DNA of 49,119 bases, from assembly GCA_011049175.1 (NCBI GenBank), contig DSCJ01000089.1, positions 1-49,119 of the forward strand. Reading direction: 5' to 3'. Positions 1 to 7,476 of the stretch are shown here, piece after piece (within the stretch, counting starts at the first letter, position 1; each line of letters opens with the position of its first letter). Below the pieces are notes generated by a model. It was given only the letters and a program-made list of their open reading frames with translations, was not told the DNA's origin and did not search any database. Origin of the DNA: Bacteroidota bacterium (GTDB lineage: Bacteria > Bacteroidota > Bacteroidia > Bacteroidales > VadinHA17). The position numbers and the translations under genes are program-made.

Positions 1-118
1 ATATCAATTTAAATTGTATCTTGTAACTTATTCCTGCCCTGTCTTTCTCCATTATTCCACGAACATACAACATTAACGGTTAATGGCCTTCTTCTTCAAA
101 ATGTAAACATACGAGATA

Positions 119-142
119 TCTACGTTGATATCTACGTAGTTG
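119..142 (-). repeat. Two-copy 12-base tandem repeat (ACTACGTAG family)
   Basis: Read on the minus strand, the bases form two units of period 12, CAACTACGTAGA and TATCAACGTAGA. The 13-mer AACTACGTAGATA found here on the minus strand also occurs on the plus strand in the four-copy array at 32485-32532, so the two sites belong to one repeat family. The core CTACGTAG is palindromic. Confidence 0.6.
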
Positions 143-170
143 TTTAAAGAAAATCCATTTTAGAATATTG

Positions 171-263
171 AAAAACCCTGGTATGATAACATCAGACGAA
201 CGGAACCATTGGCTTGTGCTATAAGCACAAACATCCGTAACGGAAAGGCAATTCCAGGTTTTT
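171..263. other. Nested inverted repeats downstream of the dehydrogenase
   Basis: Three nested inverted repeats can be paired: 171-181 with 254-263 (AAAAACCCTGG / CCAGGTTTTT, one bulged base), 200-204 with 234-238 (ACGGA / TCCGT), and 214-220 with 224-230 (TTGTGCT / AGCACAA, loop ATA). The outer arm ends in TTTTT on either strand. It could be a 3'-untranslated structure or terminator of the minus-strand dehydrogenase gene, or a small RNA. I cannot assign it. Confidence 0.35.
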
Positions 264-272
264 ACCGCTCTT

Positions 273-1235
273 TCAGTACAGGCCTTTTTCGTGTTTGATC
301 CTGATTTTTTCAATCATATCGGTTGTCATGGAATCCAGATCGTACCGGGGATTCCATCCCCATTCTTCCCGTGCGGCAGAATCGTCCATGCTGTTGGGCC
401 ATGAATCGGCAATGGCCTGTTTATCAGGATCCACATCATAAGTCATTTCAAAGCCGGGGAGGTGTTTTTTGATGGCCGAAGCCAGAATTTCCGGATCGAA
501 ACTCATGGCAGTAACATTGAAGGCATTCCGGTGTTTCAGGCGGGAAGGATCGGCCTCCATGAGCAGAATGGCGGCTTCAATGGCATCGGGCATGTACATC
601 ATATCAAGGAAAGTACCTTTGGAGAGGGGGCAAACGTACTTCCCGTGTTTTACAGCATCGTAAAAAATTTCCACGGCATAATCGGTGGTACCACCCCCGG
701 GTAGGGTGACATTTGAAATAATACCGGGATAACGCAGGCCGCGGGTATCCACGCCGAAGCGTTTGTAATAATAATCACACAGCAGTTCACCGGTTACCTT
801 GGTTACTCCGTACATGGTATTCGGCCGCTGGATGGTGTCCTGCGGAGTGTTGTCACGTGGTGTGGTTGGGCCGAAGGCGCCTATTGAGCTGGGGAAGAAG
901 AGGGCACAATTGTATTCCCTGGCAATTTCCAGCACATTGTACAATCCGTTTACTCCCACATCCCAGCCGCGCTGGGGGTATTTTTCTGCTACGGCCGACA
1001 GGATGGCGGCCAGGTGAAAGATGGTATCGATTTTGTATTTTTTCACCACGGCGGTGATCTGTTCGGGGTCGGTAGCGTCGGCCACTTCGTAGGGCCCCGA
1101 TTCCTTCAGTTCTCCTTCGGGAAGGGTTTTTCTGATGCCGGCAACCACGTGATCGCTGCCATATCTTTTTCTGAGTTCGAGGGTGAGTTCGGAACCGATC
1201 TGTCCGACAGAACCGGTTACAAGGATATTCTTCAT
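273..1235 (-). CDS. NAD-dependent epimerase-type L-threonine 3-dehydrogenase
   Basis: Predicted to oxidise L-threonine to 2-amino-3-ketobutyrate with NAD+ in the cytoplasm. The 320-residue protein is a short-chain epimerase/dehydratase-type Rossmann enzyme. It has a glycine-rich N-terminus (GSVGQIGSE, about residues 8-16), an acidic residue before the second turn, an SSIGAFG serine motif and the catalytic YGVTK tyrosine-lysine pair. The family includes an epimerase-like threonine dehydrogenase unrelated to zinc-dependent Tdh. The decisive context is kbl, the next enzyme of the pathway, transcribed divergently 172 bases away. ATG at 1235 is the first start, directly before the glycine-rich motif. 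Nothing is odd in length or motifs. A general sugar epimerase is the alternative, but the kbl neighbour makes threonine breakdown much more likely. Confidence 0.88.
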   Translation of the reverse strand: MKNILVTGSVGQIGSELTLELRKRYGSDHVVAGIRKTLPEGELKESGPYEVADATDPEQITAVVKKYKIDTIFHLAAILSAVAEKYPQRGWDVGVNGLYNVLEIAREYNCALFFPSSIGAFGPTTPRDNTPQDTIQRPNTMYGVTKVTGELLCDYYYKRFGVDTRGLRYPGIISNVTLPGGGTTDYAVEIFYDAVKHGKYVCPLSKGTFLDMMYMPDAIEAAILLMEADPSRLKHRNAFNVTAMSFDPEILASAIKKHLPGFEMTYDVDPDKQAIADSWPNSMDDSAAREEWGWNPRYDLDSMTTDMIEKIRIKHEKGLY

Positions 1236-1270
1236 AACAGGGTGTTTTTTGTTTTCCGTTTTTTATTTAA

Positions 1271-1278
1271 CAAATGTA
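1271..1278 (-). promoter_or_regulatory. Candidate -7 element of the dehydrogenase gene
   Basis: The minus strand reads TACATTTG, an exact match to the Bacteroidota TAnnTTTG element, 36 bases before the start codon. I find no good -33 element, so the call rests on one motif. Confidence 0.4.
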
Positions 1279-1335
1279 TCGCGAAAGTAAATAATTTTCA
1301 TGGTGAAAAACATACTATAAAGCATTGAAAATTAA

Positions 1336-1366
1336 TTCGTATTGCAGTTCAATTTTCATATATTTG
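1336..1366 (+). promoter_or_regulatory. Candidate kbl promoter
   Basis: TTCG (1336-1339), 19 bases, then TATATTTG (1359-1366) matches the Bacteroidota -33/-7 pattern (TTTG, about 19-21 bases, TAnnTTTG). The predicted leader to the kbl start is roughly 35-40 bases. Confidence 0.55.
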
Positions 1367-1407
1367 GCGGCACTTCAAGTAAATAAGAACTTTAAATACC
1401 TGTCGTT

Positions 1408-2598
1408 ATGTACGGAAAGATAAAAGAACATCTGCAGCAGGAACTGGCCGGTATCCAGGAGGCCGGTTTGTTCAAGGAAGAAAGAATCATTACCTCACCC
1501 CAGGGAGCCGAGATCAGTATCAGCACGGGCGAAAAGGTACTGAATTTTTGTGCAAATAATTACCTGGGGTTATCCAACCATCCGGAGCTGGTCAAAGCGG
1601 CCAAAGAAGCCCTCGACAGCCGGGGCTTTGGTCTGTCGTCGGTGCGGTTTATTTGCGGAACTCAGGATATCCATAAAACCCTCGAGAAAAAAATAGCCGA
1701 TTTTTTCGGTACGGAAGACACCATCCTGTATGCCGCCTGTTTCGATGCCAACGGAGGAGTATTCGAGCCTCTGCTGGGACCTGAGGATGCCATCATTTCC
1801 GATGCGCTGAACCATGCTTCCATTATCGACGGGGTAAGGCTCTGCAAGGCCCAGCGGTATCGTTACCAGAATGCCGACATGGCCGATCTGGAAGAACAGC
1901 TGAAAAAAGCACAGGAACAGCGCTTTCGGATGATTGTTACCGACGCCGTGTTTTCTATGGACGGGAATGTGGCCCCCCTCAACCGCATTCTGGAGCTGGC
2001 GGAAAAATACGATGCCATGGTCATGATCGATGAAGCACATTCGGCTGGTGTTGTGGGAGAAACAGGAAGGGGGGTGACCGAACTCTTCCATTGCCGCGGG
2101 AAGGTTGAGATTATCACGGGTACACTGGGCAAGGCTTTCGGTGGAGGAATCGGCGGCTTTACCACCGGGAAGAAAGAGATCATTGAAATGCTGAGGCAGC
2201 GCAGCCGGCCTTACCTCTTCTCGAATTCACTGCCGCCTTCGGTGGTCAGCGCCGGTATCAGAATGTTCGATATGATGAGTGAGACCAATGAACTGCAGGA
2301 CAAGCTGCACTGGAATACCAAATATTTCTTCAATGAAATGAAAGCGGCCGGTTTCGATCTGAAGCCCACCCAGAGTGCCATTGTTCCCATCATGCTGTAC
2401 GATGCCAAATTATCCCAGGATTTTGCCCGGAAACTGCTGGACGAAGGCATTTACGTGATCGGCTTCTATTATCCGGTGGTTCCCAAAGGGCAGGCCAGGA
2501 TCAGGGTACAGCTTTCAGCCGCTCATGAAAAGGAGCACCTCGACCGGGCCGTGAAGGCGTTTACCAAAATTGGCCGGGAACTGGGGGTGCTTAAATAG
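1408..2598 (+). CDS. kbl: Glycine C-acetyltransferase (2-amino-3-ketobutyrate CoA ligase)
   Basis: A pyridoxal-phosphate enzyme that cleaves 2-amino-3-ketobutyrate with CoA to glycine and acetyl-CoA, completing threonine breakdown begun by the divergent dehydrogenase. The 396-residue length is normal for the alpha-oxoamine synthase family. Visible motifs are the NNYLGLSNHPE substrate region, DEAHSAGV (aspartate that contacts the cofactor pyridine), and TLGKAFGGGIGG with the Schiff-base lysine. A C-terminal segment (GIYVIGFYYPVVPKGQARIR) carries the arginines typical of the family. Other members (7-keto-8-aminopelargonate synthase, serine palmitoyltransferase) are possible by fold, but sequence and context favour Kbl. 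A strong hairpin terminator follows at 2638-2675. Confidence 0.95.
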   Translation: MYGKIKEHLQQELAGIQEAGLFKEERIITSPQGAEISISTGEKVLNFCANNYLGLSNHPELVKAAKEALDSRGFGLSSVRFICGTQDIHKTLEKKIADFFGTEDTILYAACFDANGGVFEPLLGPEDAIISDALNHASIIDGVRLCKAQRYRYQNADMADLEEQLKKAQEQRFRMIVTDAVFSMDGNVAPLNRILELAEKYDAMVMIDEAHSAGVVGETGRGVTELFHCRGKVEIITGTLGKAFGGGIGGFTTGKKEIIEMLRQRSRPYLFSNSLPPSVVSAGIRMFDMMSETNELQDKLHWNTKYFFNEMKAAGFDLKPTQSAIVPIMLYDAKLSQDFARKLLDEGIYVIGFYYPVVPKGQARIRVQLSAAHEKEHLDRAVKAFTKIGRELGVLK

Positions 2599-2637
2599 GC
2601 TGATGTAGATAATCGAATTTATTGGAGGATTTTCCAC

Positions 2638-2675
2638 CGGGTGCCCTGCAACAAGCTCAGGGCACCCGATTTTTT
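2638..2675 (+). terminator. Intrinsic terminator of kbl
   Basis: An 11-base stem (2638-2648 with 2658-2668, GGGTGCCCTG / CAGGGCACCC plus one C-G pair) with loop CAACAAGCT is followed by GATTTTTT on the plus strand. There is no T-run on the minus side, so it serves kbl rather than the convergent reductase gene. Confidence 0.85.
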
Positions 2676-5289
2676 ACCCGCACTTTGAGCTGCCGCAATC
2701 CTGGCATATCAGGCAACCTTCCTGGTAAATCAGATTTTTGGAGCCGCATTCCTGGCATTCGCCCTTGGCCCGGGTGCCGTTGGGAATATACCGTTTCAGG
2801 GCCCTTTCCACGCCGTTCCGCCAGGTGTTGATATTCTCGCTGTCGAGGCGCAGGGATGAAACCAGGTTCACTACATCGGGAATGGGCATTCCGTGCCTCA
2901 GAACGCCCGATATCAGTTTGGCATAGTTCCAGAATTCCGGATGGAACATGTGCGATAAACCGCCCAGGATGTTCTTGTAACCGTATTTGTCGGTATACAT
3001 GAAATCGTAGCGGTTTTTGCCGTCTTCATCCTTGGTTTTGATGATCTTCCCTTTGGTGATGGATTTGGGTATGGGGAAGATCTCCTCGTCGGCCAGACCG
3101 GTAAATATTTCATAGGGAACACCGTCTTTCAGACCAACAAAAGCGATCCATCTTTCGTTGTTATTATTGAACCGGATGATCTCGGCATCGAGCACCCTGG
3201 GTCGTTTGGGAAACTGAACGGCCTGTTCGTTTTTCTTTTCACCGGTTACCAGCACCCCGTTTCTGGAACCGTCGCGATAGATGGTAGCTCCCTTGCACCC
3301 GCTTTTCCACGCGGTAAGGTACAGCTCCGAAACCAGACTTTCCTGCACCTGCTGAGGCAGGTTGATGGTCACGCTGATGGAATGATCCACCCATTTCTGT
3401 ATTTCTCCCTGCATCCTCACCTTGGCCAGCCAGTCCACATCGTTGGAGGTAGCCTTGTAATAGGGCGATTCTTTCACCAGTTCCTCCATTTTTTCGTCGG
3501 AGTACTGTTTCACTTCCTCCGGATCATACCCTTTTGTTCGCATCCAGTCGCGGAACTTGTGGTGATACACCGGGTATTCTTCCCAGGCATCGCCCACTTC
3601 GTCAACGAAAGTAACCTTTACGTCGCGGTCGCTGGGATTTACTTTCCTGCGTCGTTTGTAAACAGGAAGGAATACAGGCTCTATTCCCGAGGTGGTCTGT
3701 GTCATAAGGCTGGTGGTGCCCGTAGGGGCAATGGTCAGCAGGGCAATGTTCCTCCGGCCGTGTTTGGTCATGTAATTATACAAATTCTCGTCGGCTTTCC
3801 GCAGGCGTTTGATAAAGGGGTTGTTTTTTTCTTTTTCGGGATCGTAAATATTGAAAGGTCCCCGCTCCTTGGCCAGGTAGGCCGACGAGCGGTATGCTTC
3901 CAGAGCCAGGTTTTTATGTATTTCCACAGAGAAAGAAACCGCTTCCTCGCTGCCGTACCGTAAACCCAGGGCTGCCAGCATATCGCCCTCGCCGGTGATT
4001 CCAATGCCGGTACGGCGCCCCTCTTCCGTTTTATGGCGGATACGTTCCCAGAGGCGGCGTTCCACGCCTTTGATCTCGTCCGGTTCGGGATCCCGGCGTA
4101 TCTTGTCAAGAATTGCATCGATTTTCTCGATTTCCAGATCGATGATATCGTCCATGATCCGCTGGGCAAGCCCCACGTGTTCGTTGAAAAGATCGGTGTC
4201 GAACCGGGCTTTGTCGGTAAACGGGTCGTTAACGTAACTGTACAGGTTGATGGCCAGCAATCGGCAGCTGTCATACGGACACAGTGGGATTTCCCCGCAG
4301 GGATTGGTGGAAACGGTACGGTATCCCAGATCGGCATAACTGTCGGGGACCGATTCCCTGAGTACGGTATCCCAGAAAAGTACCCCGGGTTCGGCCGATT
4401 TCCAGGCATTGTGAATGATCTTGTTCCACAGGTCCCGGGCACGGATCTCTTTTTTATAGGCAGGCTTTTCCGCATCCAGCGGATACTGCTGCACGTAAGT
4501 GGTATCGTTCAGCACGGCCTGCATGAATTCATCGTCGATTTTGACCGATACATTGGCTCCGGTTACTTTCCCCTGTTCCAGTTTGGCATCAATGAATTTT
4601 TCCGCATCGGGATGTTTGATGGAAATGGTGAGCATCAGCGCGCCCCTTCGTCCGTCCTGTGCTACTTCCCTGGTGCTGTTCGAATACCTTTCCATGAAGG
4701 GAACCACTCCGGTAGAGGTAAGGGCCGAATTGAGCACCGGTGAGCCGGAAGGACGAATATGGGAAAGATCGTGCCCCACCCCGCCGCGGCGCTTCATCAG
4801 TTGCACCTGTTCCTGGTCGATTTTCATAATCCCCCCGTAGGAATCGGAATTTCCTTCGTTGCCGATCACAAAACAATTGGAAAGAGAGGCAATCTGGAAT
4901 TTGTTTCCGATACCGGTCATGGGCCCCCCCTGGGGGATAATGTATTTGAAATCCTTCAAAACCCGGTAAATGGTTTCCTCCGGAAGCGGATTGGGATATT
5001 TCTGTTCAATGCGGTGAATTTCCCGGGCCAGCCTCCTGTGCATGTCATCGGGTGTTTTTTCATACAGGTTGCCATAGGAATCCTTCAGGGCATATTTGTT
5101 AGCCCATACCCGCGCAGCCAGTTCATCGCCTTTAAAATATTCAATGGATGCCTGTATAACCTCGTCATGAGCATAGGTTTTCGGTTTTCCGGTTTTTTTG
5201 CCGGATTCCTGTTTCACTTCCTGGCTGAGGGGAAGTTCGGCTTCTTCCTGCTTGTTGTTCAGCTTGTTCTGCGCGACGAGTTCTTCCAT
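2674..5289 (-). CDS. nrdJ: Adenosylcobalamin-dependent (class II) ribonucleotide reductase
   Basis: Reduces ribonucleotides to deoxyribonucleotides for DNA synthesis, using vitamin B12 rather than a diiron or glycyl radical. The 871-residue protein has the ten-stranded barrel motifs: SLSNCF with the first redox cysteine (Cys139), NPCGEIPL with catalytic Asn329, Cys331 and Glu333, and an APTGTTS segment at about 521-527. KGATIYRDGSR (about 666-676), a following TSCPD-like region (about 705-830) and a cysteine-rich tail (Cys845, 848, 859, 862, 865, 870) are typical of class II NrdJ, which needs no separate small subunit. The final cysteines probably re-reduce the active site. No nrdB-like gene is adjacent, consistent with class II. 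ATG at 5289 opens a roughly 40-residue charged, low-complexity extension before the conserved region. Confidence 0.93.
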   Translation of the reverse strand: MEELVAQNKLNNKQEEAELPLSQEVKQESGKKTGKPKTYAHDEVIQASIEYFKGDELAARVWANKYALKDSYGNLYEKTPDDMHRRLAREIHRIEQKYPNPLPEETIYRVLKDFKYIIPQGGPMTGIGNKFQIASLSNCFVIGNEGNSDSYGGIMKIDQEQVQLMKRRGGVGHDLSHIRPSGSPVLNSALTSTGVVPFMERYSNSTREVAQDGRRGALMLTISIKHPDAEKFIDAKLEQGKVTGANVSVKIDDEFMQAVLNDTTYVQQYPLDAEKPAYKKEIRARDLWNKIIHNAWKSAEPGVLFWDTVLRESVPDSYADLGYRTVSTNPCGEIPLCPYDSCRLLAINLYSYVNDPFTDKARFDTDLFNEHVGLAQRIMDDIIDLEIEKIDAILDKIRRDPEPDEIKGVERRLWERIRHKTEEGRRTGIGITGEGDMLAALGLRYGSEEAVSFSVEIHKNLALEAYRSSAYLAKERGPFNIYDPEKEKNNPFIKRLRKADENLYNYMTKHGRRNIALLTIAPTGTTSLMTQTTSGIEPVFLPVYKRRRKVNPSDRDVKVTFVDEVGDAWEEYPVYHHKFRDWMRTKGYDPEEVKQYSDEKMEELVKESPYYKATSNDVDWLAKVRMQGEIQKWVDHSISVTINLPQQVQESLVSELYLTAWKSGCKGATIYRDGSRNGVLVTGEKKNEQAVQFPKRPRVLDAEIIRFNNNNERWIAFVGLKDGVPYEIFTGLADEEIFPIPKSITKGKIIKTKDEDGKNRYDFMYTDKYGYKNILGGLSHMFHPEFWNYAKLISGVLRHGMPIPDVVNLVSSLRLDSENINTWRNGVERALKRYIPNGTRAKGECQECGSKNLIYQEGCLICQDCGSSKCG

Positions 5290-5614
5290 TGAAAAAATAT
5301 TACATACTTAGTTCAACAATCGGTACCTTAAGTAATTGTTAACTTGGGATATCAGAAAATTACCCCCGGGTGATCAAAGGCTCTGCAATTTAAATATTGA
5401 GTTAAGCTTTGACAAGAGCAATGTTTTTCTATTTATTAACATTCGGGGTGAGTTATTAACCCGCAGTGTTATCTGTCAGTATGACAATATGTTAGGATGT
5501 TGCCGGTAATACATAACCATTCAGTAGTCCTGAAGGTCAGGACATGCCGGGTATTCCGGGTGAAAAAAGAAGCCGTCCGGACGGGACGGCTTCTTATGAG
5601 GATGTCAATCCGGT
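5290..5614. other. Non-coding gap upstream of nrdJ
   Basis: This 325-base gap lies between the nrdJ start and the end of the lipoprotein gene. It is AT-rich near nrdJ. It contains a perfect small hairpin at 5527-5543 (GTCCTGA / TCAGGAC, loop AGG) and the terminator at 5563-5595. I looked for cobalamin-riboswitch features, which would be natural upstream of a B12-dependent enzyme, and did not recognise any. Confidence 0.5.
5563..5595 (-). terminator. Intrinsic terminator of the receptor-lipoprotein operon
   Basis: A perfect 10-base stem (5569-5578 GAAGCCGTCC with 5584-5593 GGACGGCTTC, loop GGACG) is followed on the minus strand by TTTTTT (5568-5563). It lies about 20 bases beyond the lipoprotein stop codon. 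Confidence 0.85.
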
Positions 5615-7435
5615 TTACAGGGGATCGGGACCCTCCACCAGGGTAAATTCCGGGTCGGGGGCCGAACCGGTGCACTGGAATTTGGCGGTGAACCGTCCGG
5701 TAGGCCCGCCATAGGTGGCAAAGGTTACAATGTAATACACATCAATACCGCTTACCTGGGCCTGGGCATCGGGGAACTTGGTGGGCAACAGGGCATTCCC
5801 GATGGCTGTGGTAACGGCTTCCTGCCAGGTGCTGAATACGCTTTCGTCCCATTTTCCGGGGCGTATATCGAAATTGATGTAGTATGAGCCGGCCCCGTGG
5901 TACCATTCCTGTGTGCCATATGAGTCGATGTATTCACTGCCGATGTTGGTTTTTACCCAATCGACGATCATCTGATAATCCTCGGCGGTCATCTCGAAGA
6001 TCACGGTGGGGTCGAACACCCATTTCCCCTGGGAATACAGGAACTGTGAGGTGACATCGCCTACATACTGGTATGTGGATTGCCACTGGCCTCCGGTCAA
6101 TACATACCGGTCGGCCAGGGTGAGGGTTCCCACTCCCGATACGCCGGTGTAATAACGATAGATCACCACTTTTTCAGTGCCTTCGCCGGCAAGCGGGTAC
6201 AGGGCGGATAGCAGGGCCGGGATGTAATCGTAGGGAAGATCGGAAGATGAGAAATTATCGTATTTTCCCGGCGAGCCCATGGCATCGTAATCGGGCCCGG
6301 TTATCCGGTAAATGTCTTCGGCTACTTTCCAGGTGCCCGAAGCATATTCATACACCGTTTCCAGAACAACCGGATCCTTCCCCAGAACAGGGAAGCCGGG
6401 TTCACGCACTTCCACCCAGTCGATTTCCCAGGTGGCGGCGTTGGTTGTAGTGGAAATGTATTTGAAGGCGATGTTCACTGTTTGCCCGATGTAATCTGAG
6501 AGGTCGATATTCCCCGATTCCACAAAGGTCCAGTTACTTCCTGCAGGCCAGGTGGGAACGGTGAGCTCGGTCCAGGTGGCGGTGGTTACGTCGTCCGTAT
6601 AATCGGTAGAGATCATCACGGCCAGGTTTTCCCATTCTCCATAAACGTAGTTGGCGGCATGCCGGAAAGCCAGATAGACTTCTTCATAACCGCTGAGGTC
6701 GATGGCGGCCGAAACGAGCCAGTCTTCATTCTCTTGGGGACCACCGGAATAACCCGACATTTTGGCAAAATCATCCCCTCCGTAGCTTGACTGGCTCCAA
6801 ACCTGATCGCCGGCAACCGACTGGGCGGTGAACCGGCCCAGGCCGGAGGAAAAGCCTTCTTCCCAGAAAGCCAGCCAGCCTTCGCCTTCCATGTCCACTT
6901 CGGGGGTAACATCGGAATAGTTGTATTCCACCAGAATCAGATCGCCGGCCGACGGATCGGCAACGACTTCGTTCAGCACGGCCGGGATGTAAATTTCCGG
7001 ATTGTAACCGGGCGAATAATACTTCACCACCTGTAAAACACCGTCGGCGCTGACATATTCCTCTTCGGTTATTTGGTATTCGTCCATTTCGGTATACACC
7101 GACAGGTCTTCGGGCATTTCGTTGTTGAACTTGTAGGTGATCATTGCGCTGGATCCCTCGCGCAGTGCCGGGAAAAGTTTGGGCAGGTAGGGAGGGATTA
7201 AGTCGGCAGCCGGGTAATCATCTGTAAAATACATATAGCTTTCGATGAAACCGGCGGCTTCTTCGTCGGTAATCATGCCGGCAATGGCAGCGTAATCATC
7301 CTCTGTGAGGGTATAGGTTACGCTGTTGCTGTAATCTTTATACATTTCCTCCAGTTCATCATTGATCTCAGCCATGGGTTCACAGGAGACCAGAACCAGA
7401 GCGAACAGGGTGATATAATACAGTGCTTTTTTCAT
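5615..7435 (-). CDS. Large outer-membrane lipoprotein with anchor-J-like domain and four short repeats
   Basis: A 606-residue exported lipoprotein of unknown function: signal peptide of about 17 residues, then a lipobox ending at Cys18 (LVSC). Residues about 190-345 look like a beta-sandwich of the 'choice-of-anchor J' type (DWLVSAAIDLSGYEEVYLAF, WEIDWVEV). Around it are four diverged copies of a motif, YTLTEDDY (41-48), YQITEEEY (120-127), YRITGPDY (376-383) and FEMTAEDY (480-487). The first three units end in a hydrophobic strand (MITYKF, LVEYNY, VVIYRYY). The gene starts 41 bases after the TonB-dependent receptor, so they are almost surely one operon and probably form an outer-membrane uptake or surface complex. 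It lacks obvious SusD features (it is not rich in TPR-like helices). Start ATG 7435 is set by the signal peptide. Confidence 0.7.
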   Translation of the reverse strand: MKKALYYITLFALVLVSCEPMAEINDELEEMYKDYSNSVTYTLTEDDYAAIAGMITDEEAAGFIESYMYFTDDYPAADLIPPYLPKLFPALREGSSAMITYKFNNEMPEDLSVYTEMDEYQITEEEYVSADGVLQVVKYYSPGYNPEIYIPAVLNEVVADPSAGDLILVEYNYSDVTPEVDMEGEGWLAFWEEGFSSGLGRFTAQSVAGDQVWSQSSYGGDDFAKMSGYSGGPQENEDWLVSAAIDLSGYEEVYLAFRHAANYVYGEWENLAVMISTDYTDDVTTATWTELTVPTWPAGSNWTFVESGNIDLSDYIGQTVNIAFKYISTTTNAATWEIDWVEVREPGFPVLGKDPVVLETVYEYASGTWKVAEDIYRITGPDYDAMGSPGKYDNFSSSDLPYDYIPALLSALYPLAGEGTEKVVIYRYYTGVSGVGTLTLADRYVLTGGQWQSTYQYVGDVTSQFLYSQGKWVFDPTVIFEMTAEDYQMIVDWVKTNIGSEYIDSYGTQEWYHGAGSYYINFDIRPGKWDESVFSTWQEAVTTAIGNALLPTKFPDAQAQVSGIDVYYIVTFATYGGPTGRFTAKFQCTGSAPDPEFTLVEGPDPL

Positions 7436-7476
7436 TTTGCCTTGGTTTTTGGTGTTTTGCTATGCAGTGCCACAAG

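Larger units (their letters stand above)
1..272. other. Non-coding left edge
   Basis: I see no convincing gene in this stretch. It holds two tandem copies of a 12-base motif (119-142) and a set of nested inverted repeats (171-263), both listed separately. The only open frame here, on the minus strand, overlaps the end of the dehydrogenase gene and has no family resemblance. Confidence 0.6.

Noticed and set aside
80-313. Small open frame at the left edge
   Set aside because: Overlaps the dehydrogenase end on the same strand in another frame and contains no recognisable feature.
5290-5614. Cobalamin riboswitch before nrdJ
   Set aside because: Expected for a B12-dependent enzyme, but none of its conserved segments were recognised.
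5615-7435. Lipoprotein as a SusD homologue
   Set aside because: No TPR-like helical pattern; the sequence is beta-rich with a short repeat motif.
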